Position numbers and translations under genes: made by a program. This document shows, piece after piece, positions 25,343 to 33,140 of a stretch of 64,000 nt of DNA. The notes beneath the pieces are model-generated. The model saw only the letters and a program-made list of their open reading frames with translations, was not told the DNA's origin and ran no database searches. Origin of the DNA: CAVQBJ01 sp963724405 (GTDB lineage Bacteria; Actinomycetota; Thermoleophilia; Solirubrobacterales; Solirubrobacteraceae); contig CAVRUQ010000012.1 of the NCBI GenBank assembly GCA_963724405.1, positions 124,001-188,000 on the forward strand. Direction: 5' to 3'. Every line of letters starts with the position of its first letter. The first letter of the stretch is position 1.

Positions 25343-26407
25343 TTACCAGCGCTTGACGTAGCCGGAGGTGAGGGCGGGTCCCCGCCGCCGCCACTCGGGC
25401 TCGATCTCGAACTTCTTCACCAGGTTTCGGTGGCGGAAATAGCGGAACACGGGGCCGTAGGTGAAGCGCTGGAAGTTCGCCGCCGCCTCCCCCCACTTGT
25501 CCGCATCCATGAACGGCATGTACTTGTCGGGGAAGCCCGGCATCGTGCAGGCCATGCAGATGCCGCCGACGTTCGGGCAGCCGCCGATGTGGTTGACCCA
25601 GCCCCGGACCGGGACGTTGCACTTCACCACCGGGCCCTTGCAGCCGAGCTTGACCATGCAGCGGTGGTCGTTGCCGTACTCGGTGGCGAAGTTCCCCTGC
25701 TCGGTGAACCCGGCGCGATTGCAGCCCTCGCGCACGGTGCGCCCGAACAGCCAGCGCGGGCGCAGCTGCTCGTCGAGGTCCGGCGCCGGCGCCATGCCGG
25801 CGAGGTGGAACACGAGGTACATCAGCGTCTCGGTCATGTTGTCCGGCTGCGCGGGGCAGCCCGGGATGCAGATGACCGGCAGGTTGGCCTTCGAGCGCCA
25901 GCGCCAGCCGAGGTAGTCGGGCAGGCCCATCGCGCCGGTCGGGTTGTTCTTCATCGCCGGGATCCCGCCGTACGTGGCGCAGGTGCCGACGGCGACGACC
26001 GCGGCCGCCTTCGGCGCGAGCCGGTCGACCCACTCGTTGGTCGTGATCGGCTGCCCGGTGTCGGGGTTGACGCCGAAGCCGGACCAGTGACCCTCGCCGT
26101 TGATCTCCTCGTTGCCGATGGAGCCCTCGATGACGAGCACGAACGGGTCGAGCTTGCCCTGCTCGGCGTCGTACCAGGCCCGGATGTACTCGTCGCCCAC
26201 CTCGAAGGCGATCACCTGGTTGTGGATGACGACGCGCGGCATCCCGGGGATGACGCCCTGGATGATGTCCTCGAGGCTCGGGCTGCTCGCCGAGGTCATC
26301 GCCACCGAGTCGCCCTCGCAGGACAGACCGGTGGTCATCCACAGCACATGGGCGGTGATCTGCTCCGTGGCCGCCTGATTCGGTGCGTACTCAATTCCGG
26401 TCGCCAT
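25343..26407 (-). CDS. hhyS: group 1h [NiFe]-hydrogenase small subunit
   Basis: 354 residues, no Tat signal, as usual for group 1h. The proximal-cluster motif is SCEGDS: Cys30 with Asp33 in the place of the second cysteine, the substitution known from the oxygen-insensitive actinobacterial-type hydrogenase of Ralstonia eutropha. Further ligands are in GTCATYGG, PGCPAQPD, EGCNRAGF, KLGCKGPVVKCNVP and GGICMACTMPG. AGGAG lies before the ATG. A second copy of equal length is encoded at 30243 on the other strand. Confidence 0.94.
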   Translation of the reverse strand: MATGIEYAPNQAATEQITAHVLWMTTGLSCEGDSVAMTSASSPSLEDIIQGVIPGMPRVVIHNQVIAFEVGDEYIRAWYDAEQGKLDPFVLVIEGSIGNEEINGEGHWSGFGVNPDTGQPITTNEWVDRLAPKAAAVVAVGTCATYGGIPAMKNNPTGAMGLPDYLGWRWRSKANLPVICIPGCPAQPDNMTETLMYLVFHLAGMAPAPDLDEQLRPRWLFGRTVREGCNRAGFTEQGNFATEYGNDHRCMVKLGCKGPVVKCNVPVRGWVNHIGGCPNVGGICMACTMPGFPDKYMPFMDADKWGEAAANFQRFTYGPVFRYFRHRNLVKKFEIEPEWRRRGPALTSGYVKRW

Positions 26408-26448
26408 CGATGTCCGCTCCTGTGGTTGTGAGCCTGTACGCCTCTTCT

Positions 26449-27555
26449 TCAGCAGATGCGCGGCAGCGGGTCGCCGACGAGTTGGTCCATCACCCGCCTG
26501 CCGCCGAAAGCCGTCTCCACGATCACCATTCCGGGTGGCTCGCCTCGTACCTCGCCGATCGCCGCCGCGCCCTCGCTGCCCGGCACGGCCCGCAGCGCCG
26601 CGAGCGCCGCCTCGGCGGCCTCCGGCGCCACGAACGCGACGAGTCGCCCCTCGTTCGCGACGTACATCGGGTCGATGCCCAGCAACTCGGCCGCGGCCGC
26701 GACGATCGGCGAGACCGGCACGTCCGCCTCGCGCACCACGACGGCGACGCCGGAGGCCCGTGCCAGTTCGTTCAGGACCGACGCGACGCCGCCGCGCGTC
26801 GCGTCGCGCATGCAGTGCACGGCGCGGCCGGCGGCACCGAGGAGGGTGTCGACCGCCGGCCACAGGGAGGCCGTGTCGGACTCGATCTCGGCGTCGAGCT
26901 CGAACTGGTTGCGTGCGAGCATGATCGCCGTGCCGTGCTCGCCGATCGGCCCGGACACGAGCACATGGTCGCCGGGGCGGATCGCGTCGGTGGCCAGGCG
27001 CGCGCGCGGATCGACGGCGCCGATGCCGGTGGTCGACAGGTACATGCCGTCGGCGGCGCCGCGCTCGACCACCTTCGTGTCGCCGCCGACGATCTCGACG
27101 CCGGCCACGCGGGCGGCCTCGGCGATCGCCCCGATCTCGGCCCGCAGCACGTCGGCGGGCAGGCCCTCCTCGAGGATCATCGAGATCGTCAGGGCCACGG
27201 CCCTGGCGCCCGAGACGGCGAGGTCGTTGACCGTGCCGTTGACGGCCAGCTCGCCGATCGAGCCGCCGGGGAAGCGCAGCGGCTTGACGACGAAGCTGTC
27301 GCTCGTCATTGCCAGCCGTGCGCCGTCGATCTCCACGGCGCCGGCGTCGGCGAGCGCGGCCAGCGCGCTCTGCTCGCCGCTCGAGAAGGCCGGCACGAGC
27401 AGCCCCTCGATGAGCGTCTGGGTCGCCTTGCCGCCGGCTCCGTGGGCGAGCGTGATCTGCTCGTCGCGAAAACGGGGACGCTTGGAGCGGGCGGTCTCGA
27501 TGATGTCGAGCACGCGTTGCTCGCGGCCGCTCGTGACCGGCTCGGAGGCGCTCAT
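26449..27555 (-). CDS. hypE: HypE thiocarbamate dehydratase
   Basis: 368 residues of the PurM/SelD fold. LAHGAGGKATQTLIEG at the start, MTSDSFVVKPLRFPGG, and a conserved C-terminal PRIC ending in the cysteine that accepts the carbamoyl group from HypF and is dehydrated to thiocyanate. The terminal cysteine is intact, so HypE should be functional. ATG overlaps the hypD stop; 41 bases separate it from the small subunit gene. Confidence 0.94.
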   Translation of the reverse strand: MSASEPVTSGREQRVLDIIETARSKRPRFRDEQITLAHGAGGKATQTLIEGLLVPAFSSGEQSALAALADAGAVEIDGARLAMTSDSFVVKPLRFPGGSIGELAVNGTVNDLAVSGARAVALTISMILEEGLPADVLRAEIGAIAEAARVAGVEIVGGDTKVVERGAADGMYLSTTGIGAVDPRARLATDAIRPGDHVLVSGPIGEHGTAIMLARNQFELDAEIESDTASLWPAVDTLLGAAGRAVHCMRDATRGGVASVLNELARASGVAVVVREADVPVSPIVAAAAELLGIDPMYVANEGRLVAFVAPEAAEAALAALRAVPGSEGAAAIGEVRGEPPGMVIVETAFGGRRVMDQLVGDPLPRIC

Positions 27556-28667
27556 ACCGCCTGCCGATCGCGCGCGTAGCGGCCGTAGTTGTAGTAGGCG
27601 GCGCACGCGCCCTCCGGGGAGACCATGCACGTCCCGATCGCGTGCTCGGGCGTGCACGCGGTGCCGAACACCTTGCACTCCCACGGCTTGATGACGCCCT
27701 TGAGCACCTCACCGCACTGACACGCCTTCGGGTCGGCGACGCGCACCCCCGGGACGGCGAAGCGCTCTTCGGCATCGAGGTCGCGGTAGGCGTCGGACAG
27801 GCGCAGCGCGCTCTGGGAGATGAAGCCGAGGCCGCGCCACTCGAAGTGGGGCCGCAGCTCGAACACCTCGGCCATCACCTCGAGCGCGCGCAGATTGCCC
27901 TCGTGGGGCACGACGCGCGTGTACTGGTTCTCGACCTCGCAGCGCCCGTCTGCGAGCTGGCGCAGGATCATGAGGATCGACTGCAGGATGTCGAGCGGCT
28001 CGAAGCCCGAGATGACGACCGGGCGCCCGTAGTCGGCGGGGATGAATCCGAACGGCCGCGCGCCGACGACCGTGCAGACGTGGCCCGGGCCGATGAAGCC
28101 GTCGAGGCGCAGGTCGGGCGACTCGAGCAGCGCGCGCAACGGCGGGACGATCGTGACGTGGTTGCAGACGCACGAGAAGTTCCTGATCCCCTCGGCCTTC
28201 GCGCGCTTGAGCGTCAGCGCGGTGGACGGTGCGGTGGTCTCGAAGCCGATCGCGAAGAACACGACCTCGCGGTCGGGGTTCTCGCGCGCGATCCGCAACG
28301 CGTCGAGCGGCGAGTAGACCATCCGGATGTCGGCGCCCTGCGCCTTGGCGTCCAGCAGCGTGTACTCCGAGCCCGGCACGCGCAGCATGTCGCCGAAGCA
28401 GGTGAAGATGACGCCGTCCTGGCGCGCGACGGCGATGCCGTCGTCGACGCGGCCCATCGGGATGACGCACACGGGGCAGCCCGGGCCGTGGACGAGCTCG
28501 ACGTTCTCCGGGAGCAGATCGTCGATCCCGTACTTGTAGATCGAGTGCGTGTGCCCGCCGCAGACCTCCATCACCTTGTAGTGGCGGCCGGGCGCAAGCG
28601 CGGACAGGATCTCGCCGGCCACCGCCTGGCCGAGCGCCGCGTCGCGGTACTCGTCGACGAACCTCAT
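27552..28667 (-). CDS. hypD: HypD Fe(CN)2CO-assembly protein
   Basis: 371 residues. MEVCGGHTHSIYKYGID, HGPGCPVCVIPMGR, AIGFETTAPSTAL, and the 4Fe-4S-binding cysteines of the C-terminal region (KACQCGEVLKG, GTACTPEHAIGTC) are all present. HypD with HypC carries the iron on which HypE installs cyanide. Start overlaps the stop of the short HypC-like gene; stop overlaps hypE. Confidence 0.94.
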   Translation of the reverse strand: MRFVDEYRDAALGQAVAGEILSALAPGRHYKVMEVCGGHTHSIYKYGIDDLLPENVELVHGPGCPVCVIPMGRVDDGIAVARQDGVIFTCFGDMLRVPGSEYTLLDAKAQGADIRMVYSPLDALRIARENPDREVVFFAIGFETTAPSTALTLKRAKAEGIRNFSCVCNHVTIVPPLRALLESPDLRLDGFIGPGHVCTVVGARPFGFIPADYGRPVVISGFEPLDILQSILMILRQLADGRCEVENQYTRVVPHEGNLRALEVMAEVFELRPHFEWRGLGFISQSALRLSDAYRDLDAEERFAVPGVRVADPKACQCGEVLKGVIKPWECKVFGTACTPEHAIGTCMVSPEGACAAYYNYGRYARDRQAV

Positions 28668-28867
28668 GCTGCGCCCGCGAGGTGGCGGATCGCGACGCCG
28701 GCGTGCACGAGCAGCTCGTCGCCGGGCGCGACGGGGGCGACGAGCTCGACGGCGACGCTGTGCGACGCGCCGTCCGCATCGCGGCAGACGGCCGTCGCGT
28801 CGTCGGCGGCGATCACGCGCATCGAGATCCCCTCGTCGCCACAGGTGACGCAGTGCTCGCCGCTCAT
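28664..28867 (-). CDS. second HypC/HupF-like protein, variant N-terminus
   Basis: 67 residues. The sequence MSGEHCVTCGDEGISMRVIA and the late GDELLVHAGVAIRHL keep the OB-fold layout of HypC, but the essential cysteine is not at position 2: it appears as HCVTC, a CxxC pair at 6 and 9. Such a variant next to true hypC is frequent in actinobacterial clusters. It may act as a specialised chaperone for one of the two large subunits, or serve a different metal. Overlaps hypC and hypD by 4 bases each. Confidence 0.78.
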   Translation of the reverse strand: MSGEHCVTCGDEGISMRVIAADDATAVCRDADGASHSVAVELVAPVAPGDELLVHAGVAIRHLAGAA

Positions 28868-29142
28868 TCGATCACGCTCGCCTTCAGCTCCTCGAGCTCC
28901 TGCTCGTACTCGGCCCCCATCTGCTCGAGCAGGCGCAGCGTCGCGTGCGCCTCCTCCTCGTCGACCTTCGAGAGTGCGAAGCCGACGTGGATGAGCACCC
29001 AGTCGCCCGGACCCGCGCCGCCGTTCTCACCGGCCAGGAGACTCACGTTGACGTTGCGCCGCACGCCGACGACGTCGACCTTGGCGATCTGATTGACGGG
29101 ATCGACGATCTCCACCACCAAGCCCGGTATCGCCAAGCACAT
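28864..29142 (-). CDS. hypC: HypC hydrogenase assembly chaperone, first gene of the operon
   Basis: 92 residues beginning with the invariant MCLAIPG; Cys2 binds the Fe(CN)2CO unit together with HypD and then the large subunit precursor. The OB-fold core (VDVVGVRRNVNVSLL, GDWVLIHVGFALSKV) is followed by an acidic helical tail. The ATG at 29142 is fixed by the MCLAIPG signature and a GAGAGGAGAGG stretch upstream. It opens the 17-gene minus-strand operon running to 13897. Confidence 0.93.
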   Translation of the reverse strand: MCLAIPGLVVEIVDPVNQIAKVDVVGVRRNVNVSLLAGENGGAGPGDWVLIHVGFALSKVDEEEAHATLRLLEQMGAEYEQELEELKASVIE

Positions 29143-29276
29143 GAGCCTGCACCTCTCCTCTCCGCGGCCGCCGCACGCCGCGCCCAGGACAGACGCGGAC
29201 GGCAAGGCTATTAGGCCGGAGCCGCAGGGATACCACCGGGTTGAATTGCCTTGCAAGCGGGCGTAATCGAGGTGAC

Positions 29277-29292
29277 GGTAATCGTGGTTACC
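29277..29292. promoter_or_regulatory. candidate Crp/Fnr-type operator between divergent hydrogenase operons
   Basis: GGTAA-N6-TTACC lies in the 255-base gap between hypC and the Crp/Fnr-like regulator gene. The 5-base arms and 6-base spacer have the geometry of Crp/Fnr dimer sites (TGTGA-N6-TCACA, TTGAT-N4-ATCAA class). A weaker dyad, GTAA-N6-TGAC, sits at 29262-29275 with its centre 16 bases away. The regulator encoded next to it is the natural candidate ligand. No sigma-70 promoter is clear in this gap. Confidence 0.4.
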
Positions 29293-29397
29293 GAGCCCGG
29301 GACGGGTCGTCGGTACCGGGGAACAGCCCGGTAAGCAGGCGTACACTTGCCCGTGGGCAGTCCCTGGTGCCCGCGATCCGAGGGGTTCGTTTCGGCG

Positions 29398-30243
29398 ATG
29401 GACGGGGAAGGCGATCTGACACCCGGCGAGGGCTCCGCCGCCCCGTCGCGATGGCCCGCGCGGGCGGAGACGCGCGGGCGCCCGAGCTCGTTCCGCTATC
29501 TGCTCGACCTCGACGACGATCTCGCCGACGAGTTCGACGTCCGCATGCGCCTCGTGGCCCGGCCGGCCGCGACGGCCTTCACCTTCGAGGCCGGGCCCGG
29601 AGAGATCGCGCTGTCGGAGTGGCTCGTCATGGCCGCGGGCGGGCCGGGGGTGCTCGTCCTCGACGGCGTGCTTGCCGCCAACGTGCGCGTCGGCGACCGC
29701 GTCGCCGCCGAGCTCATCGGCAGCGGCGACCTCGTCGCCCCGGGCAAGCAGGACGAGGAGGAGCTGCTCGCGTGTGACGTCGGCTGGCGGGCGCTCCTGC
29801 CGATGCGCTTCGCCGTGCTCGACGTCGCGTTCGTGGAGCGCGTGCGTCCCTGGCCCCAGATCATGCAGGCGATGCTGCGCCGGGCCGAGCGACGCACGCG
29901 CAGCCTCAACGTGCAGCGCGCGATCGCCTCCCAGCCCCGCCTGGAGGTGCGCCTCGCGCTGCTGCTCTGGCACCTCGCCGGGCGCTGGGGTAAGGTCGAG
30001 CCGGGAGGGATCCGGCTGCCGCTGCCGCTCACCCACCAGCTCCTCGGCCGCCTGATCGGGGCCGAGCGCCCGTCGGTCTCGCACGCGCTCGCCCGCCTCG
30101 CTCGCACCGGCGTCATCACCGGTCACGGCGACGAGTGGCACCTGTACGGACGCCTGGAGGACCGGCTCGGCGAGCTGGTCGAGCCTTGCGGGGGCCGGGT
30201 CGAGCAGCTCGTGGCCGCCGTCGCCCCGCAGGCGCGGCGCTGA
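29398..30243 (+). CDS. Crp/Fnr-like transcriptional regulator
   Basis: 281 residues. A diverged N-terminal beta-roll sensor region is followed by a dimerisation helix (QIMQAMLRRAERRTRSL) and a winged helix-turn-helix typical of the Crp family (LTHQLLGRLIGAERPSVSHA, then RLARTGVI). No cysteine set for an Fnr-type cluster is visible, so oxygen sensing by iron-sulfur is unlikely. Divergent from the hyp/hhy operon and overlapping the second small-subunit gene by one base-pair triplet, it is a strong candidate regulator of the hydrogenase. GTG at 29353 is a possible earlier start. Confidence 0.8.
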   Translation: MDGEGDLTPGEGSAAPSRWPARAETRGRPSSFRYLLDLDDDLADEFDVRMRLVARPAATAFTFEAGPGEIALSEWLVMAAGGPGVLVLDGVLAANVRVGDRVAAELIGSGDLVAPGKQDEEELLACDVGWRALLPMRFAVLDVAFVERVRPWPQIMQAMLRRAERRTRSLNVQRAIASQPRLEVRLALLLWHLAGRWGKVEPGGIRLPLPLTHQLLGRLIGAERPSVSHALARLARTGVITGHGDEWHLYGRLEDRLGELVEPCGGRVEQLVAAVAPQARR

Positions 30244-31307
30244 TGCGCGCCGGCCTCGAGTTCGGGCCCGGCCACGCCGTCGCCGAGCGCCAGGTCGTGC
30301 ACGTCCTGTGGCTGACGAGCGGACTCGGATGCGACGGCGACTCGGTGGCCATGACCGCCGCCACGAGCCCGAGCCTCGAGGACCTGACCCACGGCGTGCT
30401 GCCGGGGATGCCGCGCCTGGTCATCTACAACCCGCTGCTGGCCTACGAGAGCGGCGAGGAGTTCGTGCGCACGTTTCACCGCGCGGCCGCGGGCGGGCTC
30501 GACCCGTTCGTCCTCGTGCTCGAGGGGTCGGTGCCCAACGAGCGGATCAACGGCGAGGGCTGCTGGGCCGCGTTCGGCGTCGACCCCGAGACCGGTGAGC
30601 CGATCCCGACCTGCACCTGGATCGACCGTCTCGCGCCGCGTGCGGCGGCGGTCCTCGCGCTCGGGACGTGCGCGGCCTACGGTGGCATCCCGGCGATGCG
30701 CGGCAACCCGACCGGCGCCATGGGGCTGCGCGACCATCTCGGGCCGGGCTGGACGTCGCGGCGCGGCCTGCCGATCGTCAACCTGCCCGGGTGTCCGGTC
30801 CAGCCGGACACCATCACCGAGACGCTCCTGCACATGGCCATGCACCTGGCCGGGGTGGAGGGCCCGCCCGATCTCGACGAGCAGGGGCGCCCGCAACGAC
30901 TCTTCTCGCGCACGGTGCAGGAGGGCTGCGGCCGGGCCGGGTTCGCCGAACAGGGGGAGTTCGCGGCCACGCCCGCCGACGGGCGCGGCTGCCTCGTCAA
31001 GCTCGGGTGCAAGGGACCGGTCGTGAAGTGCAACGTGCCGGTTCGCGGCTGGGTCGGCGGGGTCGGCGGCTGCCCGAACGTCGGCGGGATCTGCGTCGCG
31101 TGCACGATGCCGGGGTTCCCCGACCGCTTCATGCCGTTCATGGAGCCGAGCCCGCTCGGGACGCTCGCGGCGCGCGGAGCCCGGTTCACGTACGGGCCGC
31201 TGCTGCGCCGGCTGCGCGAGCGCGCGATCCGCCGGCACTTCGACGTCGAGCCGGACTGGCGCCAGGCCGGCAAGCGCCTGCAGAGCGGGTACTCGGTGCG
31301 CTGGTGA
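30243..31307 (+). CDS. second group 1h [NiFe]-hydrogenase small subunit, without its own large subunit
   Basis: 354 residues, the same length as the copy at 25343 and aligned without gaps over the start (both Cys30/Asp33: here GCDGDS). All cluster ligands are kept: GTCAAYGG, PGCPVQPD, EGCGRAGF, KLGCKGPVVKCNVP, GGICVACTMPG. No large-subunit gene accompanies it; downstream is a 94-residue unknown protein. It could be an alternative partner for the single HhyL, an electron carrier on its own, or a regulatory decoy. The ATG overlaps the regulator stop (TGATG). No Tat signal. Confidence 0.92.
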   Translation: MRAGLEFGPGHAVAERQVVHVLWLTSGLGCDGDSVAMTAATSPSLEDLTHGVLPGMPRLVIYNPLLAYESGEEFVRTFHRAAAGGLDPFVLVLEGSVPNERINGEGCWAAFGVDPETGEPIPTCTWIDRLAPRAAAVLALGTCAAYGGIPAMRGNPTGAMGLRDHLGPGWTSRRGLPIVNLPGCPVQPDTITETLLHMAMHLAGVEGPPDLDEQGRPQRLFSRTVQEGCGRAGFAEQGEFAATPADGRGCLVKLGCKGPVVKCNVPVRGWVGGVGGCPNVGGICVACTMPGFPDRFMPFMEPSPLGTLAARGARFTYGPLLRRLRERAIRRHFDVEPDWRQAGKRLQSGYSVRW

Positions 31308-31588
31308 GCGCGGACGATGCGCTGCGCCGGCCGGTGGCCACGGCGGGCGGCGAGCGCCCGTTCGGCGAGCTGTCGCTCGCCGACGTCAGCGCGCGCGCCG
31401 AGGAGCTCCGGGCCGCGTCCGGCTGGGGCCCGACCGCACGCGTGGCGCCGGTGGCGCGCGCCTGGGCCGAGCTGGCGCGGACGATGTCCGAGTCGGGCGC
31501 GGCGACCGTCGCCGACCTCGGGGCGCAGACGGCGGGGGAATTCGCGGGCCGGCTGTGGGTCGTGCCGCCGGCCGGGAGCCTGCTGTAG
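31304..31588 (+). CDS. small unknown protein coupled to the orphan small subunit
   Basis: 94 residues starting at a GTG that overlaps the preceding stop, so it is translationally coupled. The sequence is Ala/Arg/Glu-rich and probably helical (LADVSARAEELRAASGWG, VARAWAELARTM), with no cysteines, signal peptide or membrane helix. No family recognised. Its position suggests a partner or assembly factor of the second small subunit. Confidence 0.65.
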   Translation: MSADDALRRPVATAGGERPFGELSLADVSARAEELRAASGWGPTARVAPVARAWAELARTMSESGAATVADLGAQTAGEFAGRLWVVPPAGSLL

Positions 31589-31591
31589 CCG

Positions 31592-32404
31592 TCAGGCGTG
31601 CGTCGCGCCGGGCCAGAATGTCTCGAGCGTCTTGAGCACCATCGGCCGCGGGCTCATGCCGCCGGCCACCGCCCCGATCTTGTTGGCCACTCCCGGGACG
31701 CAGGTGCGCTTGCCGTCGATCATCGCCTGCACACCGGCCGCGGCCACCGGCTGGGCGTCGGCCATCAGCGCGCCGGGCAGGTTGTCGAACATCCCCGCCG
31801 AGCCCGCCACCTCGGCGAACTCGGTGCGGGTCGGACCGGGACAGAGGGACGTGCACGTGACCCCGGTGCCCTTCAGGTCGAGCGTGAGCGCGTCGCTGAA
31901 GTTGCGCACGAACGCCTTGCTCGCCGAGTACACCGCCTCGGACGGGACCGGCTGGAAGGCGGCGGTCGAGGCCACGTTGAGGATCGCGCCCTCGCGCCGG
32001 TCGATCATCGGCTCGATCAACAGCCGCGTGAGGTCGACGAGCGCGAGGATGTTCGTCATCACCATGTCGAGCGCGCGCTCGCGCGGAACCTCCTGGAAGC
32101 GGCCGGCCGCGCCGAGCCCGGCGTTGTTGACCAGGACGTCGACGCGCACGCCGTCGGCCTGGGCCTCCTCGACGAGCCGCTCGCGCTCGGAAGCGTCGCG
32201 CAGGTCGCAGGCGATCACTCTCGCCGCGACGCCGTGGAGCCCGCGCAGCTCGTTCGCGAGCTCCTGCAGCCGGTCGGCACGCCGAGCGGTGAGCGTGACT
32301 CCGTAGCCGCGCGCAGCGAGTTCGCGCGCGAGCTCCGCGCCGATGCCGGCCGAGGCCCCGGTGATCAGGCACGTCGCCGTCGGGTTCGGGCTGGGACACG
32401 ACAT
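31592..32404 (-). CDS. short-chain dehydrogenase/reductase
   Basis: 270 residues of the classical SDR fold: nucleotide-binding GASAGIG, VLVNNAG, catalytic Ser in NVASTAAF, and YSASK. A helix-rich C-terminal end with VPGVANKIG resembles the DltE/YqjQ type that uses NADP(H) on carbonyl or fatty substrates. Monocistronic, convergent with the hydrogenase-linked genes upstream and divergent from the SnoaL-like gene. Substrate unknown. Confidence 0.85.
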   Translation of the reverse strand: MSCPSPNPTATCLITGASAGIGAELARELAARGYGVTLTARRADRLQELANELRGLHGVAARVIACDLRDASERERLVEEAQADGVRVDVLVNNAGLGAAGRFQEVPRERALDMVMTNILALVDLTRLLIEPMIDRREGAILNVASTAAFQPVPSEAVYSASKAFVRNFSDALTLDLKGTGVTCTSLCPGPTRTEFAEVAGSAGMFDNLPGALMADAQPVAAAGVQAMIDGKRTCVPGVANKIGAVAGGMSPRPMVLKTLETFWPGATHA

Positions 32405-32543
32405 GGCTTCCTCCTTTGGTCCGCCGCCGGACGCCGCGGGTCACGGCGACGGAGCGGCGGTGTGGCGGGGTCGATCCATGTTCCCACTCCGCCGCGCCGG
32501 CGGGCAGGTCGGGCACCGCACCCCCGCGAGTACACTGCCGCCG

Positions 32544-32942
32544 ATGCACCCCTTCCGCGCCGCCGTCGAGGCCAACGACCACGAGCGCATCGCCGCGCTG
32601 CTGGCCGAGGACGTCGTCTTCCGCAGCCCGGTCGTGTTCAAGCCCTACCGCGGCCGCGACACGCTCGCGATGATCCTGCTGGCGGTCAGCCGCGTGTTCG
32701 AGGACCTCCGCTACGAGCGCGAGATCGGCGAGCCGGACGGACGCGACCACGCGCTCGTGTTCAGCGCCCGGATCGGCGATCGCGAGGTGCAGGGGTGTGA
32801 CTTCCTGCACGTCGACGAGAGCGGGCTGATCGACGAGTTCACGGTGATGGTCCGGCCGCTGTCGGCGGCGCTCGCGCTGGCCGAGGCGATGCAGGTGCAG
32901 CTCGAGGTGGCGCAGCGCGAGCTCGGGCTGACGGGCGCGTAG
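32544..32942 (+). CDS. SnoaL-like / NTF2-fold protein
   Basis: 132 residues: MHPFRAAVEANDHERIAALL followed by AEDVVFRSPVVFKPYRGRD and a strand-rich half ending in EFTVMVRPLSAALALAEAM, the usual layout of the SnoaL-like polyketide-cyclase fold. Such proteins are small cone-shaped alpha-beta barrels that act as isomerases, hydrolases or binding proteins. No catalytic residues can be assigned. ATG at 32544; the open frame before it is unsupported. Confidence 0.75.
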   Translation: MHPFRAAVEANDHERIAALLAEDVVFRSPVVFKPYRGRDTLAMILLAVSRVFEDLRYEREIGEPDGRDHALVFSARIGDREVQGCDFLHVDESGLIDEFTVMVRPLSAALALAEAMQVQLEVAQRELGLTGA

Positions 32943-33014
32943 GGGCAGCGCCGGCGGGCGGCCGGGCGCGACGGCGCGAGGGCCCGACGGGCGCCTGGGA
33001 GCGGCGCAGACCCC

Positions 33015-33063
33015 GAACTTTGCTCGATCTTCTCTCCTGGTGGAAGAACATCGACCAAACTTC
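33015..33063. repeat. palindromic intergenic element, copy B
   Basis: Arms at 33015-33031 and 33047-33063 flank a 15-base loop ctctcctggtggaag. Read on the minus strand, the loop becomes cttccaccaggagag, close to the loop of copy A (gttcctccatgagag), and the arm cttcgaac-type ends match as well. So the two elements are the same sequence in opposite orientation, each 49 bases long. Copy B lies between the SnoaL-like gene and the sulfatase gene. Confidence 0.7.
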
Positions 33064-33140
33064 GCTCGCGCGGACCGCTCGGCGGACGGCCCCGCCGGCC
33101 CCCCGCCGCGCGCTCGCGCCGCGCCGGTAACGTCCGCGCC

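Noticed and set aside
28864..30141. 425-codon frame ending as HypC
   Set aside because: Only its last 92 codons, from MCLAIPG, are real; the front part lies antisense to the Crp/Fnr-like gene.
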